Shown here: positions 25,286-34,068 of the stretch, piece after piece | Numbering within the stretch: the first letter of the stretch is position 1 | How the letters are laid out: each line of letters starts with the position of its first letter | Origin: Agromyces mediolanus | GTDB taxonomy: Bacteria > Actinomycetota > Actinomycetes > Actinomycetales > Microbacteriaceae | Direction of reading: 5' to 3' | NCBI RefSeq assembly: GCF_014648575.1 | Contig: NZ_BMRJ01000001.1 | Location: 1,775,608-1,839,607 of the forward strand | DNA: 64,000 nucleotides | The notes under the pieces: generated by a model | Databases searched by the model: none | What the model saw: only the letters and a program-made list of their open reading frames with translations | Told to the model about the DNA's origin: nothing | Made by a program: the position numbers and the translations under genes

Positions 25286-25978
25286 ATCCGGATCGACATC
25301 GTCACGATCTTCCCGAGCTTCTTCGACGTGCTCGACCTGTCGCTGCTCGGCAAGGCCAGGCAGTCCGGCCTCATCGAGGTCGCCGCCCACGATCTGCGCG
25401 ACTTCACGCACGACCGGCACCGCACGGTCGACGACACGCCCTACGGCGGCGGCGCCGGCATGGTCATGAAGCCGGAACCCTGGGGCGAAGCCCTCGATGC
25501 GATCGTCGGCGAGGGCCCCTCCGACGCCCTGCTCGTCGTGCCGTCCCCGGCCGGCGAGCCGTTCACGCAGCAGCTCGCCCGCGAGCTCGCCGCGGAGTCC
25601 CACCTCGTCTTCGCCTGCGGCCGCTACGAGGGCATCGACCAGCGCGTCGTCGACCACTACGCCACCCGTATGCGGGTGCGCCTCGTGTCGCTGGGCGACT
25701 ACGTGCTGAACGGCGGCGAGGTCGCCGTCATGGCGATGATCGAGGCCGCCGGCCGGCTCGTCCCTGGCGTGGTCGGCAATCCGGAGTCGCTCGTCGAGGA
25801 GTCCCACGAGGACGGCCTGCTCGAGTACCCGAGCTACACGAAGCCGCAGCAGTGGCGCGGCCTCGAGGTGCCGCCCGTGCTGCTCTCCGGCAATCACGGC
25901 CGAGTCGCCGAGTGGCGCCACGAGCAGCAGCTCGAGCGCACCCGCGCGGTCCGTCCGGACCTGCTGCCGCCCGAGTAG
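25286..25978 (+). CDS. trmD: tRNA (guanine-37 N1)-methyltransferase TrmD, apparent ATC start
   Basis: TrmD methylates G37 next to the anticodon using SAM, preventing +1 frameshifting, and is essential in most bacteria. Reading from ATC 25286 gives the conserved N-terminus (M/I)[15 protein letters not shown], then [39 protein letters not shown] and the knot segment [14 protein letters not shown]. That makes 230 residues, the normal length. No ATG, GTG or TTG exists in frame between the rimM stop and GTG 25328, which would delete the first beta-strand. A strong Shine-Dalgarno sequence is 8 nt before the ATC. Either a rare ATC start or a single-base error in an ATG/GTG is indicated. Confidence 0.93.
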   Translation: MRIDIVTIFPSFFDVLDLSLLGKARQSGLIEVAAHDLRDFTHDRHRTVDDTPYGGGAGMVMKPEPWGEALDAIVGEGPSDALLVVPSPAGEPFTQQLARELAAESHLVFACGRYEGIDQRVVDHYATRMRVRLVSLGDYVLNGGEVAVMAMIEAAGRLVPGVVGNPESLVEESHEDGLLEYPSYTKPQQWRGLEVPPVLLSGNHGRVAEWRHEQQLERTRAVRPDLLPPE

Positions 25979-25990
25979 GGCGCGCCCGCG

Positions 25991-26764
25991 TCAGCCGCGG
26001 GCGGTGAGCACGATCGGGTCGCCGTCGGTGATGGCGATCGTGTGCTCCGAGTGCGCGCCCCGCGAGCCGTCGGCGCTGCGCAGCGTCCAGCCGTCGGGGT
26101 CGGTGAAGATCCGATCGGTCGTCTCGAGCCACCAGGGCTCGATCGCGAGCACGAGCCCCGCCTTCAGCGGCATGCCGCGCCCGGGCCGCCCGGAGTTCGG
26201 CACGTGCGGGTCGCCGTGCATGGTGCGGCCGACGCCGTGGCCGCCGAAGTCGGTGTTCACGAGATAGCCCGACGCCTTCGCGACGTCGCCGATCGCCCGC
26301 GAGATGTCGCCGATCCGGTTGCCGACGCGCGCCGCGTCGATGCCCGCCGCGAGCGCCTCCTCAGTGGTGGAGATGAGTCGGAGGTCAGCTTCGCGGGGCG
26401 TGCCGACGACCACCGAGATCGCGGAGTCGGAGACCCAGCCGTTCACCGAGGCCGCGAAGTCGAGGCTCAGCAGGTCGCCGTCGCGCAGCACGTAGTCGTG
26501 GGGGAGGCCGTGCAGCACCGCGTCGTTCACGGAGGTGCAGATGACCTTGCCGAAGGGGCTCGCACCGAAAGAGGGGTGGTAGTCGATGTAGCAGCTCTCG
26601 GCGCCGGCCTTGCGGATCATCTCGTGCGCGAGGGCGTCGAGCTCCAGCAGGTTCATGCCCGGCTTCGCCGCGGCGGAGGTGGCCTGCAGCACGCTGGCCA
26701 CGAAGCGGCCGGCGGGCCGCATCTCCTCGATCTCGGCGGGGGTCCTCAGTTCGATCACGATCAT
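25991..26764 (-). CDS. map: type I methionine aminopeptidase
   Basis: This enzyme removes the initiator Met from nascent proteins using a dinuclear metal site. The 257-residue product has the ligands in LSLDFAASVNGWVSDSA (two Asp), GGHGVGRTMHGDPHVPN (His), AIEPWW (Glu) and SEHTIAI (Glu). The start is set at ATG 26764, just after GGAGAGG. An upstream in-frame ATG at 26779 overlaps the CAGAAT -10 box and is less likely. It is convergent with trmD and divergent from a small membrane protein gene. Confidence 0.92.
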   Translation of the reverse strand: MIVIELRTPAEIEEMRPAGRFVASVLQATSAAAKPGMNLLELDALAHEMIRKAGAESCYIDYHPSFGASPFGKVICTSVNDAVLHGLPHDYVLRDGDLLSLDFAASVNGWVSDSAISVVVGTPREADLRLISTTEEALAAGIDAARVGNRIGDISRAIGDVAKASGYLVNTDFGGHGVGRTMHGDPHVPNSGRPGRGMPLKAGLVLAIEPWWLETTDRIFTDPDGWTLRSADGSRGAHSEHTIAITDGDPIVLTARG

Positions 26765-26777
26765 CCTCTCCGAGACC

Positions 26778-26783
26778 ATTCTG
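26778..26783 (-). promoter_or_regulatory. -10 element of map
   Basis: Minus-strand CAGAAT lies 13 nt before the ATG at 26764, giving a very short leader that contains GGAGAGG. Confidence 0.4.
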
Positions 26784-26868
26784 GCGGATGCCGCGGGCGC
26801 GGCCTCGCCGTCCAGTCTCCAGGCTCCGCCCTGAGTGAACACCCGGTGCGCTCACAGCGCGCCGAGGT

Positions 26869-26874
26869 TAGCCT
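26869..26874 (+). promoter_or_regulatory. -10 element of small membrane protein gene (leaderless)
   Basis: TAGCCT is followed by 6 nt and ATG at 26881. Confidence 0.6.
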
Positions 26875-26880
26875 GTCGGC

Positions 26881-27381
26881 ATGCTCCTCAGGCGCCTCTT
26901 CTACCGCTGGCAGTTCGTCGCGGTGATCGCGCTGCCGCTCTGGCTGGTGATCGGCTGGGCGTTCTTCGGGGCCGGCGGCTGGGGCACGCTCGGGCTCGTG
27001 ATCACGGTGCCCGCCGCGTTCCTCACGCTGCTCGTCGTGGCGCTGCTCGTGAACGCCCGCCCGACCGCCCGCTCCGAGCGGGCCGCGTCCTGGCTCGACG
27101 TCGGCGTCCTCGGCGCCTGGCAGCTCGCGATCATCGGCACCGGGTTCTACGGTGCCACGGCCACGCTGTTCAGCGTGCTCGCCATCGTCGGCGCCGTCGC
27201 CGCGTTCTGGGTCGCGCTGTCGCAGCTCGTCGCGGACGGCTCCCGGCGGATGCGCGCCACGATGGCGGAGTTCGAGCGGCAGGCCGCCGCGCAGAGCGGG
27301 CAGCCGGTGCCCGGCCCGCAGAAGCCGCCGTTCGACGACGGTGACGGCGACGTCATCATCGTGCACGAGGTCCGCGACTGA
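26881..27381 (+). CDS. conserved hypothetical membrane protein
   Basis: This 166-residue protein has four hydrophobic helices (about residues 10-28, 33-57, 72-90 and 92-113). A cytosolic tail follows, with a helical MRATMAEFERQ segment and an acidic Pro/Asp end. No catalytic motif is visible and no function can be assigned. It lies between map and rplS with its own leaderless promoter and is divergent from map. Confidence 0.75.
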   Translation: MLLRRLFYRWQFVAVIALPLWLVIGWAFFGAGGWGTLGLVITVPAAFLTLLVVALLVNARPTARSERAASWLDVGVLGAWQLAIIGTGFYGATATLFSVLAIVGAVAAFWVALSQLVADGSRRMRATMAEFERQAAAQSGQPVPGPQKPPFDDGDGDVIIVHEVRD

Positions 27382-27420
27382 GACCGGACGCGCGTCCGAG
27401 TCATCCGCCGCCGTGCCGTG

Positions 27421-27450
27421 TTGGCGGGCGACGCCGCGATCTGGCAGAAT
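27421..27450 (+). promoter_or_regulatory. rplS promoter, matching the rpsP promoter
   Basis: TTGGCG (27421-27426), an 18-nt spacer and CAGAAT (27445-27450). The 15-nt block GATCTGGCAGAATAG is shared exactly with the rpsP promoter. About 120 nt of leader precede rplS. Confidence 0.65.
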
Positions 27451-27578
27451 AGACGCTTGTGCCGCTGCTCGGCCCTGCCTCCGGGGAGCCTGCGACGCGC
27501 TCACGCGCGAGGCGGCACCGCACTCTTTCCAATTCTGATCCGCGTTCGACCGGTGGCGGGCGCAGAGAGCGAACCATC

Positions 27579-27926
27579 ATGCACATCCTCGACCACGTCG
27601 ACGCCGCGAGCCTGAAGTCGGACATCCCCGACTTCCGCCCGGGCGACACCGTCAAGGTGCACGTCAACATCGTCGAAGGCACGCGCTCGCGCGTCCAGGT
27701 CTTCCAGGGCGTCGTCATCGGCCGCTCGGGCGAGGGCGTCCGCGAGACCTTCACGGTCCGCAAGATCAGCTTCCAGGTCGGCGTCGAGCGCAAGTTCCCG
27801 GTGCACTCGCCGATCATCGACAAGATCGAGGTCGTCACCCGCGGTGACGTGCGTCGCGCGAAGCTCTACTACCTGCGCGAGCTCCGCGGCAAGAAGGCCA
27901 AGATCAAGGAGAAGCGCGAGAGCTGA
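27579..27926 (+). CDS. rplS: 50S ribosomal protein L19
   Basis: L19 lies at the 30S-50S interface. The 115-residue protein has the hallmark [22 protein letters not shown] (broken here into [12 protein letters not shown] and [17 protein letters not shown]), FTVRKIS and the C-terminal [19 protein letters not shown]. The ATG at 27579 gives [13 protein letters not shown], the usual actinobacterial N-terminus. A strong intrinsic terminator follows. Confidence 0.97.
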   Translation: MHILDHVDAASLKSDIPDFRPGDTVKVHVNIVEGTRSRVQVFQGVVIGRSGEGVRETFTVRKISFQVGVERKFPVHSPIIDKIEVVTRGDVRRAKLYYLRELRGKKAKIKEKRES

Positions 27927-27949
27927 ACCGCTCGCGTCGAAGCGCCTGT

Positions 27950-27994
27950 CCGAGCTCCCCGCCCCTACACTGGGACGGGGAGCTCGGCGTTTTT
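27950..27994 (+). terminator. rho-independent terminator after rplS
   Basis: A perfect 12-bp stem (27950-27961 with 27976-27987), a 14-nt loop, then CG and five T. A TACACT -10-like hexamer for lepB lies inside the loop. Confidence 0.85.
27966..27971 (+). promoter_or_regulatory. putative -10 element of lepB within the terminator loop
   Basis: TACACT followed by GGGACGG matches the TANNNT pattern seen elsewhere. It would start transcription in the 3' arm of the terminator, about 40 nt before lepB. No clear -35 box was found. Confidence 0.35.
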
Positions 27995-28017
27995 CCGAGC
28001 GAATGACACGGGGTTCC

Positions 28018-28767
28018 ATGACAGACGAGACGCAGTCCACCGCGACCACCGACGACCGCGGGCAGCAGAAGCAGGGCAGGAAGCGCGGGGTGCTACTGTT
28101 CCTCCGCGATCTGCTGATCATCTTCGTGGTCGCGGTGCTGGTGTCCTTCCTGATCAAGACGTTCCTGATCCGCTCGTTCTTCATCCCGTCGCAGTCGATG
28201 GAGCAGACGCTCGAGGTCGACGACCGCATCATCGTCAACGAGCTCGTCCCCGACGTCGTCCCGCTCGAGCGCGGCGACGTCGTGGTGTTCCGCGATCCGG
28301 GCGGCTGGTTGCCCGTGCGCGAAGAGCCGCAGCAGCCGCCGCTCGTCGCGGCGGTCGACTGGTTCCTCGCCTTCGTCGGCCTCTCGGCGCCCGACTCCAA
28401 CGACCACCTGGTGAAGCGCATCATCGGGCTGCCGGGCGACCACGTGGTCTGCTGCAACGCGCTCGGCCAGATGAGCGTCAACGGCGTGCCGCTCGACGAG
28501 CCCTACGTGGCGCTGCCCCCGGGCGAGACGCGGGTCTCCCGCGACGACTTCGACGTCACGGTGCCCGAGGGCTCGCTCTGGGTGATGGGCGACAACCGCT
28601 ACAACTCGAAGGACAGCCGCTACAACGGCGACACCCCGCTCAAGGGCTACGTGCCGGTCGACAACGTCGTCGGGCGCGCGTTCGTCGTGAGCTGGCCGCT
28701 GTCGCGGTGGGCGTGGCTCGACAACTACCCGGAGGTCTTCGCCGGCGTCGACGAGGGCTCGGGCTGA
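28018..28767 (+). CDS. lepB: type I signal peptidase LepB
   Basis: LepB cleaves signal peptides from exported proteins at the outer face of the membrane. The 249-residue protein has a cytosolic polar N-terminus, one membrane helix (about 25-46) and the S26 catalytic dyad: Ser60 in PSQSMEQT and Lys133 in LVKRIIGLPGD. The GDNRYNSKDSR box follows further on. A Pro/Gln loop near residues 98-125 and a Cys pair (VVCCNALG) are lineage features. ATG 28003, five codons upstream, is an alternative start. Its TGA overlaps the rnhB ATG by 1 nt. Confidence 0.95.
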   Translation: MTDETQSTATTDDRGQQKQGRKRGVLLFLRDLLIIFVVAVLVSFLIKTFLIRSFFIPSQSMEQTLEVDDRIIVNELVPDVVPLERGDVVVFRDPGGWLPVREEPQQPPLVAAVDWFLAFVGLSAPDSNDHLVKRIIGLPGDHVVCCNALGQMSVNGVPLDEPYVALPPGETRVSRDDFDVTVPEGSLWVMGDNRYNSKDSRYNGDTPLKGYVPVDNVVGRAFVVSWPLSRWAWLDNYPEVFAGVDEGSG

Positions 28768-29456
28768 TGGCCGCCGCCGCGCCCACGATGCGCTTCGAGC
28801 GGGAGCTGCTCGACGGCGGCGCCTCGCTCGTGGTCGCCTGCGACGAGGTCGGTCGTGGCGCGCTCGCCGGCCAGGTCGCGGTCGGGGTCGTGGTCGTCGA
28901 CGCCGGGATGCGACGGATGCCGGCCGGGCTCCGCGACTCGAAGCTGCTCGCCGAGCCCAAGCGCGAGCTGCTCGCGCCGCGGGCCGCTGCGTGGGTGCGC
29001 GCCTCCGCCGTCGGCGAGGCGAGCGCGGCCGAGATCGACGAACTCGGCATCATGGCGTGCCTCGGGCTGGCCGGGGCGCGCGCGTTCGCCGCCGTCCGGG
29101 AGCTCGTCGACGTGCCCTTCGGCGCACCGCTGGTGCTCGACGGCAACTACGACTGGCTGAGTCAGGCGATCGAGCATCACGCCCGCGTCATCACGCGCAT
29201 CAAGGCGGACCGGGACTGCGCCTCCGTCTCGGCGGCCTCGGTCATCGCGAAAGTGCATCGCGACCGGGCGATGCGAGCGGCGCACGTCGATTGGCCGGTC
29301 TACGGCTGGGACGAGAACAAGGGCTACTCGTCGCGCGCGCACTTCGAGGCGATCGCGGAGCACGGCCCGAGCGAGCTGCACCGCCGCACCTGGCTTCACG
29401 ATCGTTCGCGCGAGGCTGAACCTGCCGCCGCGCTCTTCGAGCTCGGCGTAGGATGA
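28767..29456 (+). CDS. rnhB: ribonuclease HII
   Basis: RNase HII cleaves RNA in RNA-DNA hybrids and excises misincorporated ribonucleotides. The 229-residue protein has the acidic catalytic site residues in ACDEVGRGALAG (Asp-Glu), the central LVLDGNYDW (Asp) and the KADRDCASVSAASVIAKVHRD block with its Asp. It is coupled to lepB by a TGATG overlap. Confidence 0.94.
   Translation: MAAAAPTMRFERELLDGGASLVVACDEVGRGALAGQVAVGVVVVDAGMRRMPAGLRDSKLLAEPKRELLAPRAAAWVRASAVGEASAAEIDELGIMACLGLAGARAFAAVRELVDVPFGAPLVLDGNYDWLSQAIEHHARVITRIKADRDCASVSAASVIAKVHRDRAMRAAHVDWPVYGWDENKGYSSRAHFEAIAEHGPSELHRRTWLHDRSREAEPAAALFELGVG
29449..29454 (+). promoter_or_regulatory. -10 element of the DUF2469 gene
   Basis: TAGGAT overlaps the end of rnhB and is followed by 8 nt and ATG at 29463. 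Confidence 0.5.
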
Positions 29457-29462
29457 TCAGCG

Positions 29463-29786
29463 ATGGATGAAGACGAGTTCGACGACTACGACCGCGAGGT
29501 CGAGCTGGCCCTGTACCGGGAGTACCGCGACATCGTGTCGCAGTTCCAGTACGTGGTCGAGACCGAGCGTCGCTTCTACCTCGCGAACGAGGTGGAGCTG
29601 GTCCGCCGCGACACCGAGCACGACTTCTACTTCGAGCTCACGATGAAGGACGTCTGGGTCTGGGACGTCTACCGCGCCGACCGCTTCGTGAAGAGTGTGC
29701 GCGTGCTGACCTTCAAGGACGTGAACATCGAGGAGCTCGCCACCCGCGAGTTCGAGCTGCCGAAGGAACTCGCGCTCGACGAGTAG
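29463..29786 (+). CDS. DUF2469 protein
   Basis: This 107-residue acidic protein is of the DUF2469 family, found almost only in actinobacteria between rnhB and yraN. The sequence begins MDEDEFDDYDREVELALYRE and contains many aromatic residues (FQYVVETERRFYL, VWVWDVY). There is no signal peptide. The function is unknown. The strict conservation of its place in the operon suggests a core role in cells of this phylum. Confidence 0.9.
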   Translation: MDEDEFDDYDREVELALYREYRDIVSQFQYVVETERRFYLANEVELVRRDTEHDFYFELTMKDVWVWDVYRADRFVKSVRVLTFKDVNIEELATREFELPKELALDE

Positions 29787-29897
29787 TCCGCGCTCGTCCG
29801 CACCTGCTGCTATGCGCGGCGCCCCCTCCACCGATCCGCCCGGCACGACCGTGCCCGCGCCGGTCGTTGGCGAGGCTGGGTCGCGGAGGTGGTGCGG

Positions 29898-30254
29898 ATG
29901 TCCCACAACGCAGAACTCGGACGCCTCGGCGAAGACCTCGCCGCAGCGCACCTGGAGGCTCGAGGCTTCCGGCTGATCGAGCGCAACTGGCGGTGCAGGC
30001 ACGGCGAGATCGACGTCGTCGCGGCCCATCGGGCCTGCACGGTGTTCATCGAGGTGAAGACGCGGGCGGGGGAGCGCTTCGGCCATCCGTTCGAGGCCAT
30101 CACCCCGGTGAAGCTCGCCAGGCTCCGCCGTCTCGCCGCGATGTGGTGCGAGGCGAAGGGCGCCATCGCGGGGCCTCCCCGCATCGACGCCGTCGCGGTG
30201 CTCGTCAGACCGGGCGAGTCCGCGGTGATCGAGCACCTCGAAGGCATCGGCTGA
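29898..30254 (+). CDS. YraN/UPF0102 family endonuclease-like protein
   Basis: This 118-residue protein has the restriction-endonuclease-like core GEIDVVA (Asp39) then FIEVKTR (Glu52, Lys54), the E-D-ExK layout of the fold. The family is widespread and poorly characterised, and in competence-positive bacteria it lies near DNA-uptake genes. ATG 29898 is preferred because GCGGAGGTGG precedes it; two GTG codons just upstream are alternatives. Its stop overlaps the comM start (TGATG). Confidence 0.9.
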   Translation: MSHNAELGRLGEDLAAAHLEARGFRLIERNWRCRHGEIDVVAAHRACTVFIEVKTRAGERFGHPFEAITPVKLARLRRLAAMWCEAKGAIAGPPRIDAVAVLVRPGESAVIEHLEGIG

Positions 30255-31792
30255 TGCCGGTCGCACGCACGCGGTCGGTGGCGCTCCTCGGCCTCAGCGG
30301 ATCCATCGTCGAGGTCGAGGCCGACCTCGGCAGCCAACTGCCGGCGTTCCTCGTGATCGGCCTGCCCGATGCCGCCATCGGCGAGTCGCGCGAGCGCGTC
30401 CGGGCGGCCGCGGCCAATTCCGGATGCCCCCTCCCGGCACGCCGGCTCACCGTCAACCTGTCACCGGCCACCCTGCCCAAGCACGGCTCCGGCTTCGACC
30501 TCGCGATCGCGATCGCCTGCCTCGCCGCGGCGGGGCGCCTCGACGCCAGCTCCGCGGGATCGCTCGTGCATCTTGGCGAGCTCGGCCTCGACGGCCGCCT
30601 TCGGCCGACCGACGGCGTGCTGCCCGCGGTGCTCGCCGCGCGCCGGGCCGGGGCCGATCGGGTCATGGTGCCGACGGCGAACGCTCCCGAGGCGGCGCTC
30701 GTCGACGGGATCGAGGTGGTCGGGGTGGCCTCGCTCGCCGAGGCGGTGGCCTGGCACGGCGGCGATGTCGAAGTGGTCCCCGTCGACGCGGTCCTCCCGG
30801 CTGACGCGCCCGAGCCGCCGCTCGTCCATACCGGCGACCTCGCCGATGTGGTGGGCAATCCCGAGGCGGTGGCGGCGCTCATCGCGGCTGCGGCCGGCGG
30901 CCATCACCTCGGGCTCTACGGGCCGCCGGGCGCGGGCAAGACGATGCTGGCATCGCGCTTGCCCGGCATCCTCCCCGACCTCGCGCTCGACCAGTCGCTC
31001 GAGGTGGCGTCGCTGCGCTCGCTCTCAGGGCTCGGGGTCGGTGGCCTCTCAGCGAGGCCGCCCTTCGAGGCGCCGCACCACACTGCGAGCGCGGCCTCGA
31101 TCATCGGCGGAGGCGGCCGCCTCATCCGACCCGGCGCGGCGGCGCGGGCCTCCCACGGGGTGCTCTTCCTCGACGAGGCGCCCGAGTTCCCCGCCTCGGT
31201 GCTCGACGTGCTGCGCCAGCCGCTCGAATCCCGTTCGATCTCGATCCACCGGGCGAGTGCGATCGCCTCGTTCCCGGCGAGCTTCCAGCTGGTGCTGGCG
31301 GCGAACCCCTGCCCGTGCGGACAGTGGTCGCCGAAGGGCGAGTCGTGCACCTGCGCACCGAGCGTGAAGCGGCGCTACCTCTCCCGGATCTCCGGCCCGT
31401 TGCGCGACCGGCTCGATCTCGAGCTCTGGGTGCCGCGGCTGACGACGACGGCGAGCGCGGGCGAGGGCGGGCGGGTGTCCAGCGACGAAGCCCGACGACG
31501 GGTGGAACTCGCTCGGACGGTGGCCGCGGAGCGCTACCGCGGAACGCCGTGGCGGACCAACGCCGAAGTCCCGGGACCGTGGCTGCGCGGCACCGGAGGC
31601 ATGCATCCGGGCCACCGGGCGACCGTCGCGATCGACCGGGCGTTGGAGAGCGGCGGGCTCACCATGCGCGGCTACGACAAAGTGCTGCGGCTGGCCTGGA
31701 CCCTGGCTGATCTCGATGGCGCCGGCGTGCCCGATGGCGACCATGTCGGGCAGGCGAACGTGCTGCGGAGGGCCCCGTTGTGGGCGGCGTGA
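30254..31792 (+). CDS. comM: ComM/YifB family AAA+ ATPase (Mg chelatase-like)
   Basis: ComM is a hexameric helicase that extends branch migration during natural transformation in other bacteria; outside competent species its role is unclear. The 512-residue protein has the N-terminal Lon-like region (AFLVIGLPDAAIGESRERVRAA, VNLSPATLPKHGSGFDLAIA), Walker A GPPGAGKT (Lys229), Walker B VLFLDEAPEF, the zinc-like ANPCPCGQ and the C-terminal domain with RGYDKVLRLAWTLADL. It is flanked by yraN and dprA with overlapping codons, a compact recombination/competence block. Confidence 0.92.
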   Translation: MPVARTRSVALLGLSGSIVEVEADLGSQLPAFLVIGLPDAAIGESRERVRAAAANSGCPLPARRLTVNLSPATLPKHGSGFDLAIAIACLAAAGRLDASSAGSLVHLGELGLDGRLRPTDGVLPAVLAARRAGADRVMVPTANAPEAALVDGIEVVGVASLAEAVAWHGGDVEVVPVDAVLPADAPEPPLVHTGDLADVVGNPEAVAALIAAAAGGHHLGLYGPPGAGKTMLASRLPGILPDLALDQSLEVASLRSLSGLGVGGLSARPPFEAPHHTASAASIIGGGGRLIRPGAAARASHGVLFLDEAPEFPASVLDVLRQPLESRSISIHRASAIASFPASFQLVLAANPCPCGQWSPKGESCTCAPSVKRRYLSRISGPLRDRLDLELWVPRLTTTASAGEGGRVSSDEARRRVELARTVAAERYRGTPWRTNAEVPGPWLRGTGGMHPGHRATVAIDRALESGGLTMRGYDKVLRLAWTLADLDGAGVPDGDHVGQANVLRRAPLWAA

Positions 31793-33084
31793 GCGACCTC
31801 GTGTCCGCCGCGCTGCAGCAGGCCGAGCCGCTCGTGACCGCGATGCGGGCGGCCCCGCGCACACCCGCGCAGCCGTTGTCCGGCGATGCGGCGCGTCGAG
31901 CCCTGCTCGGCGTCCTCGCCGAGCCCGGCGACGGCACGCTCGGCGCCCTCGTCGCGTCGCTGGGGGCCGAGGGAACGGTGGCGCTGGTCGCAGGGGAGCG
32001 TCGGGCCGAGGAGGTCTTCCGTGCGCGGCAGGATCTCGCCCTCGATCCGGGCGTTCGTGCCGTCGAGGACGGGCTCGAGCGGTGGCGGCAGCGTCTCGAC
32101 GCCGGCGCGTTCCTGCGCTCCCTCGAGGCGGCCGAACGTCTCGGCGCCCGCCTGCTCGTCCCCGGGGACGACGCCTGGCCCGTCCGGCTCGACGACCTCG
32201 GCATGCATGCGCCGCTCGCCCTCTGGGTCCGCGGCGACCCTGGACTCGTCGGCGCTGAGGCGAGCCTCGCCGTGGTCGGGGCTCGCGCGGCGACCGGCTA
32301 CGGCGAGCAGCTCACGCTCGACGCGGTCGCCGGGCTCGTCGATCGCGGCTGCACGATCGTGTCCGGCGGCGCCTACGGCATCGACGGGGCGGCGCACCGG
32401 GCCGCACTGCGCCGCGGCGGAGCGACCGTCGCCGTACTCGCGGGCGGACCCGATCGGCTCTACCCCCAGGGGCACGCGGCGCTGCTCGGCGAGATCGTCG
32501 AGCGCGGGGCCGTCGTCTCGGAGCTCCCGTGCGGCGCTGCGCCGACGAAATGGCGGTTCCTCGCGCGCAACCGGGTGATCGCCGCGTTGAGCGATGCCGT
32601 CGTCGTCGTCGAGGCCGGGTGGCGCTCCGGCGCGCTCAACACAGCGCACCACGCGGCATCGCTCGGTCGTCCGGTCGGCGTGGTGCCGGGGCCGGTCACG
32701 AGTCCGGCGTCCGCGGGGTGCCATCGCCTGCTCCGGGAGCAGGATGCCGTCTGCGTCACCGACGCCGCCGAGATGGCGGAGCTCGTGGGTCGGGGCGACG
32801 ACGGGCTTCTCGCGCTTCCCGATGACGCGTCGCAGCGGTGGGCGGGGTCGCGAAGCGGGGACGCGGGCCGGAAGGCTCAGGCGGGCCCTGAGGTCGTCGG
32901 CGCCGGCCTGCGCGGCGTCGAGATCCGGCTGCTCGACGCGATGAGCGTCCGGGTGCCGCGCAGCGTCGCCGAGCTCGCCGCCCGAGCCGGGCTCGAGCCG
33001 TCCCGCGCGCTCGGGGCGCTCGGCACGCTGGATGCGCTCGGGCGGGTTCGGCGCACCACCGACGGGTGGCTCATCCGACGATGA
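31789..33084 (+). CDS. dprA: DNA-processing protein DprA
   Basis: DprA binds incoming single-stranded DNA and loads RecA during transformation. The 431-residue protein has an N-terminal SAM-like region, the Rossmann-fold core with AVVGARAATGYG and VSGGAYGIDGAAHRAAL, then SELPCGAAPTKWRFLARNRVIAAL and a C-terminal winged helix (VPRSVAELAARAGLEPSRAL). GTG 31789 overlaps the comM stop (GTGA); GTG 31780 is an alternative. No ComEA/ComEC genes are visible in the window, so competence cannot be inferred. Confidence 0.92.
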   Translation: MSDLVSAALQQAEPLVTAMRAAPRTPAQPLSGDAARRALLGVLAEPGDGTLGALVASLGAEGTVALVAGERRAEEVFRARQDLALDPGVRAVEDGLERWRQRLDAGAFLRSLEAAERLGARLLVPGDDAWPVRLDDLGMHAPLALWVRGDPGLVGAEASLAVVGARAATGYGEQLTLDAVAGLVDRGCTIVSGGAYGIDGAAHRAALRRGGATVAVLAGGPDRLYPQGHAALLGEIVERGAVVSELPCGAAPTKWRFLARNRVIAALSDAVVVVEAGWRSGALNTAHHAASLGRPVGVVPGPVTSPASAGCHRLLREQDAVCVTDAAEMAELVGRGDDGLLALPDDASQRWAGSRSGDAGRKAQAGPEVVGAGLRGVEIRLLDAMSVRVPRSVAELAARAGLEPSRALGALGTLDALGRVRRTTDGWLIRR

Positions 33085-33140
33085 GCGGAACTCCTCCCGA
33101 CCACGCCGAGGCGCCGCCCGCCGGTGGCAGGGGTCCGCCG

Positions 33141-33146
33141 TAGGCT
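33141..33146 (+). promoter_or_regulatory. -10 element of metallophosphoesterase gene
   Basis: TAGGCT lies 20 nt before ATG 33167, and GGGAGG between them can act as a Shine-Dalgarno sequence. Confidence 0.45.
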
Positions 33147-33166
33147 GTGCCTGGGAGGCCAGACGG

Positions 33167-34063
33167 ATGCAACTCGGCAGATACCCGGCAGCGCACACGA
33201 CGATCGCGCACCTGAGCGACATGCACCTGCTCGCCGGCGGTGCCCCGCTCGGTGGCGCAGCCGACACGGTTGCGGCGCTCGATCGGGCCGTCGACCAGCT
33301 GGATCGGCTCGGCACCGTCCTCGACGCGATCGTCGTCACCGGCGACATCGCGGATCTCGGCGAGCCCGACGCCTACCGGCTGGCGCGTGCCGCACTCGAT
33401 CCCCTCGCCGAGCGCGCAGGCGCGGAACTCGTCTGGGTGATGGGCAATCACGACGAACGCGAGCCCTTCGCCGCCGAGCTGCTCGACCTTCCACCGAGCC
33501 TCGAGCCGCTGCACCGCGTGGTCGAGCTCGGCGGAGTACGTCTCGTCTCCTTCGACGTCTCCGTGCCCGGCTGGCACCACGGCGCCGTCGACGAGGCGCG
33601 CGCCGACTGGTTGTCCGCGGTGCTGGCGGAGCCCGCCCCCATGGGCACCGTGCTCGCGGTGCACCACGCGCCGATCCCGACGCCGATCGCGCTGATGGAC
33701 GTGCTCGAGTTGCAGGGCCAAGCACGACTCGCCGAGGTGCTGCGGGGGAGCGACGTCCGCCTGATCCTCGGTGGGCACCTGCACTATCCGAGCGCCGGGA
33801 GCTTCGCGGGCATCCCCGTCTCGATCGCCGGCGCCACCGCCTACACGCTCGATGTCAGCGCCCCGCCGCGCGAGCTGCAGGGTGTCGACGGCGGCCGATC
33901 GTTCTCGCTCGTGCAGCTCTTCGACGACGGGCACCTGGTCTCCGTGGCGCCGCTCGGGCCGAATACGGTGATCTCCCGCTTCGACGAGAGGTTCCTCGAC
34001 GAGCTCTCGGCGCTCGATCCGCCGGCGAGGCTCGAACGCTTCTCGCGCAAGCGAACGGAGTGA
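33167..34063 (+). CDS. calcineurin-like metallophosphoesterase (CpdA-type)
   Basis: This 298-residue dinuclear metal phosphoesterase resembles cAMP phosphodiesterases of the CpdA/Rv0805 type. Metal ligands are readable in order: HLSDMH (Asp18, His20), [22 protein letters not shown] and GGHLHY. Substrate specificity cannot be read, since cyclic nucleotides, phospholipids and nucleotides are all used by the family. Its stop overlaps a GTG of xerC, so the two are in one transcript. Confidence 0.85.
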   Translation: MQLGRYPAAHTTIAHLSDMHLLAGGAPLGGAADTVAALDRAVDQLDRLGTVLDAIVVTGDIADLGEPDAYRLARAALDPLAERAGAELVWVMGNHDEREPFAAELLDLPPSLEPLHRVVELGGVRLVSFDVSVPGWHHGAVDEARADWLSAVLAEPAPMGTVLAVHHAPIPTPIALMDVLELQGQARLAEVLRGSDVRLILGGHLHYPSAGSFAGIPVSIAGATAYTLDVSAPPRELQGVDGGRSFSLVQLFDDGHLVSVAPLGPNTVISRFDERFLDELSALDPPARLERFSRKRTE

Positions 34064-34068
34064 CGCCG

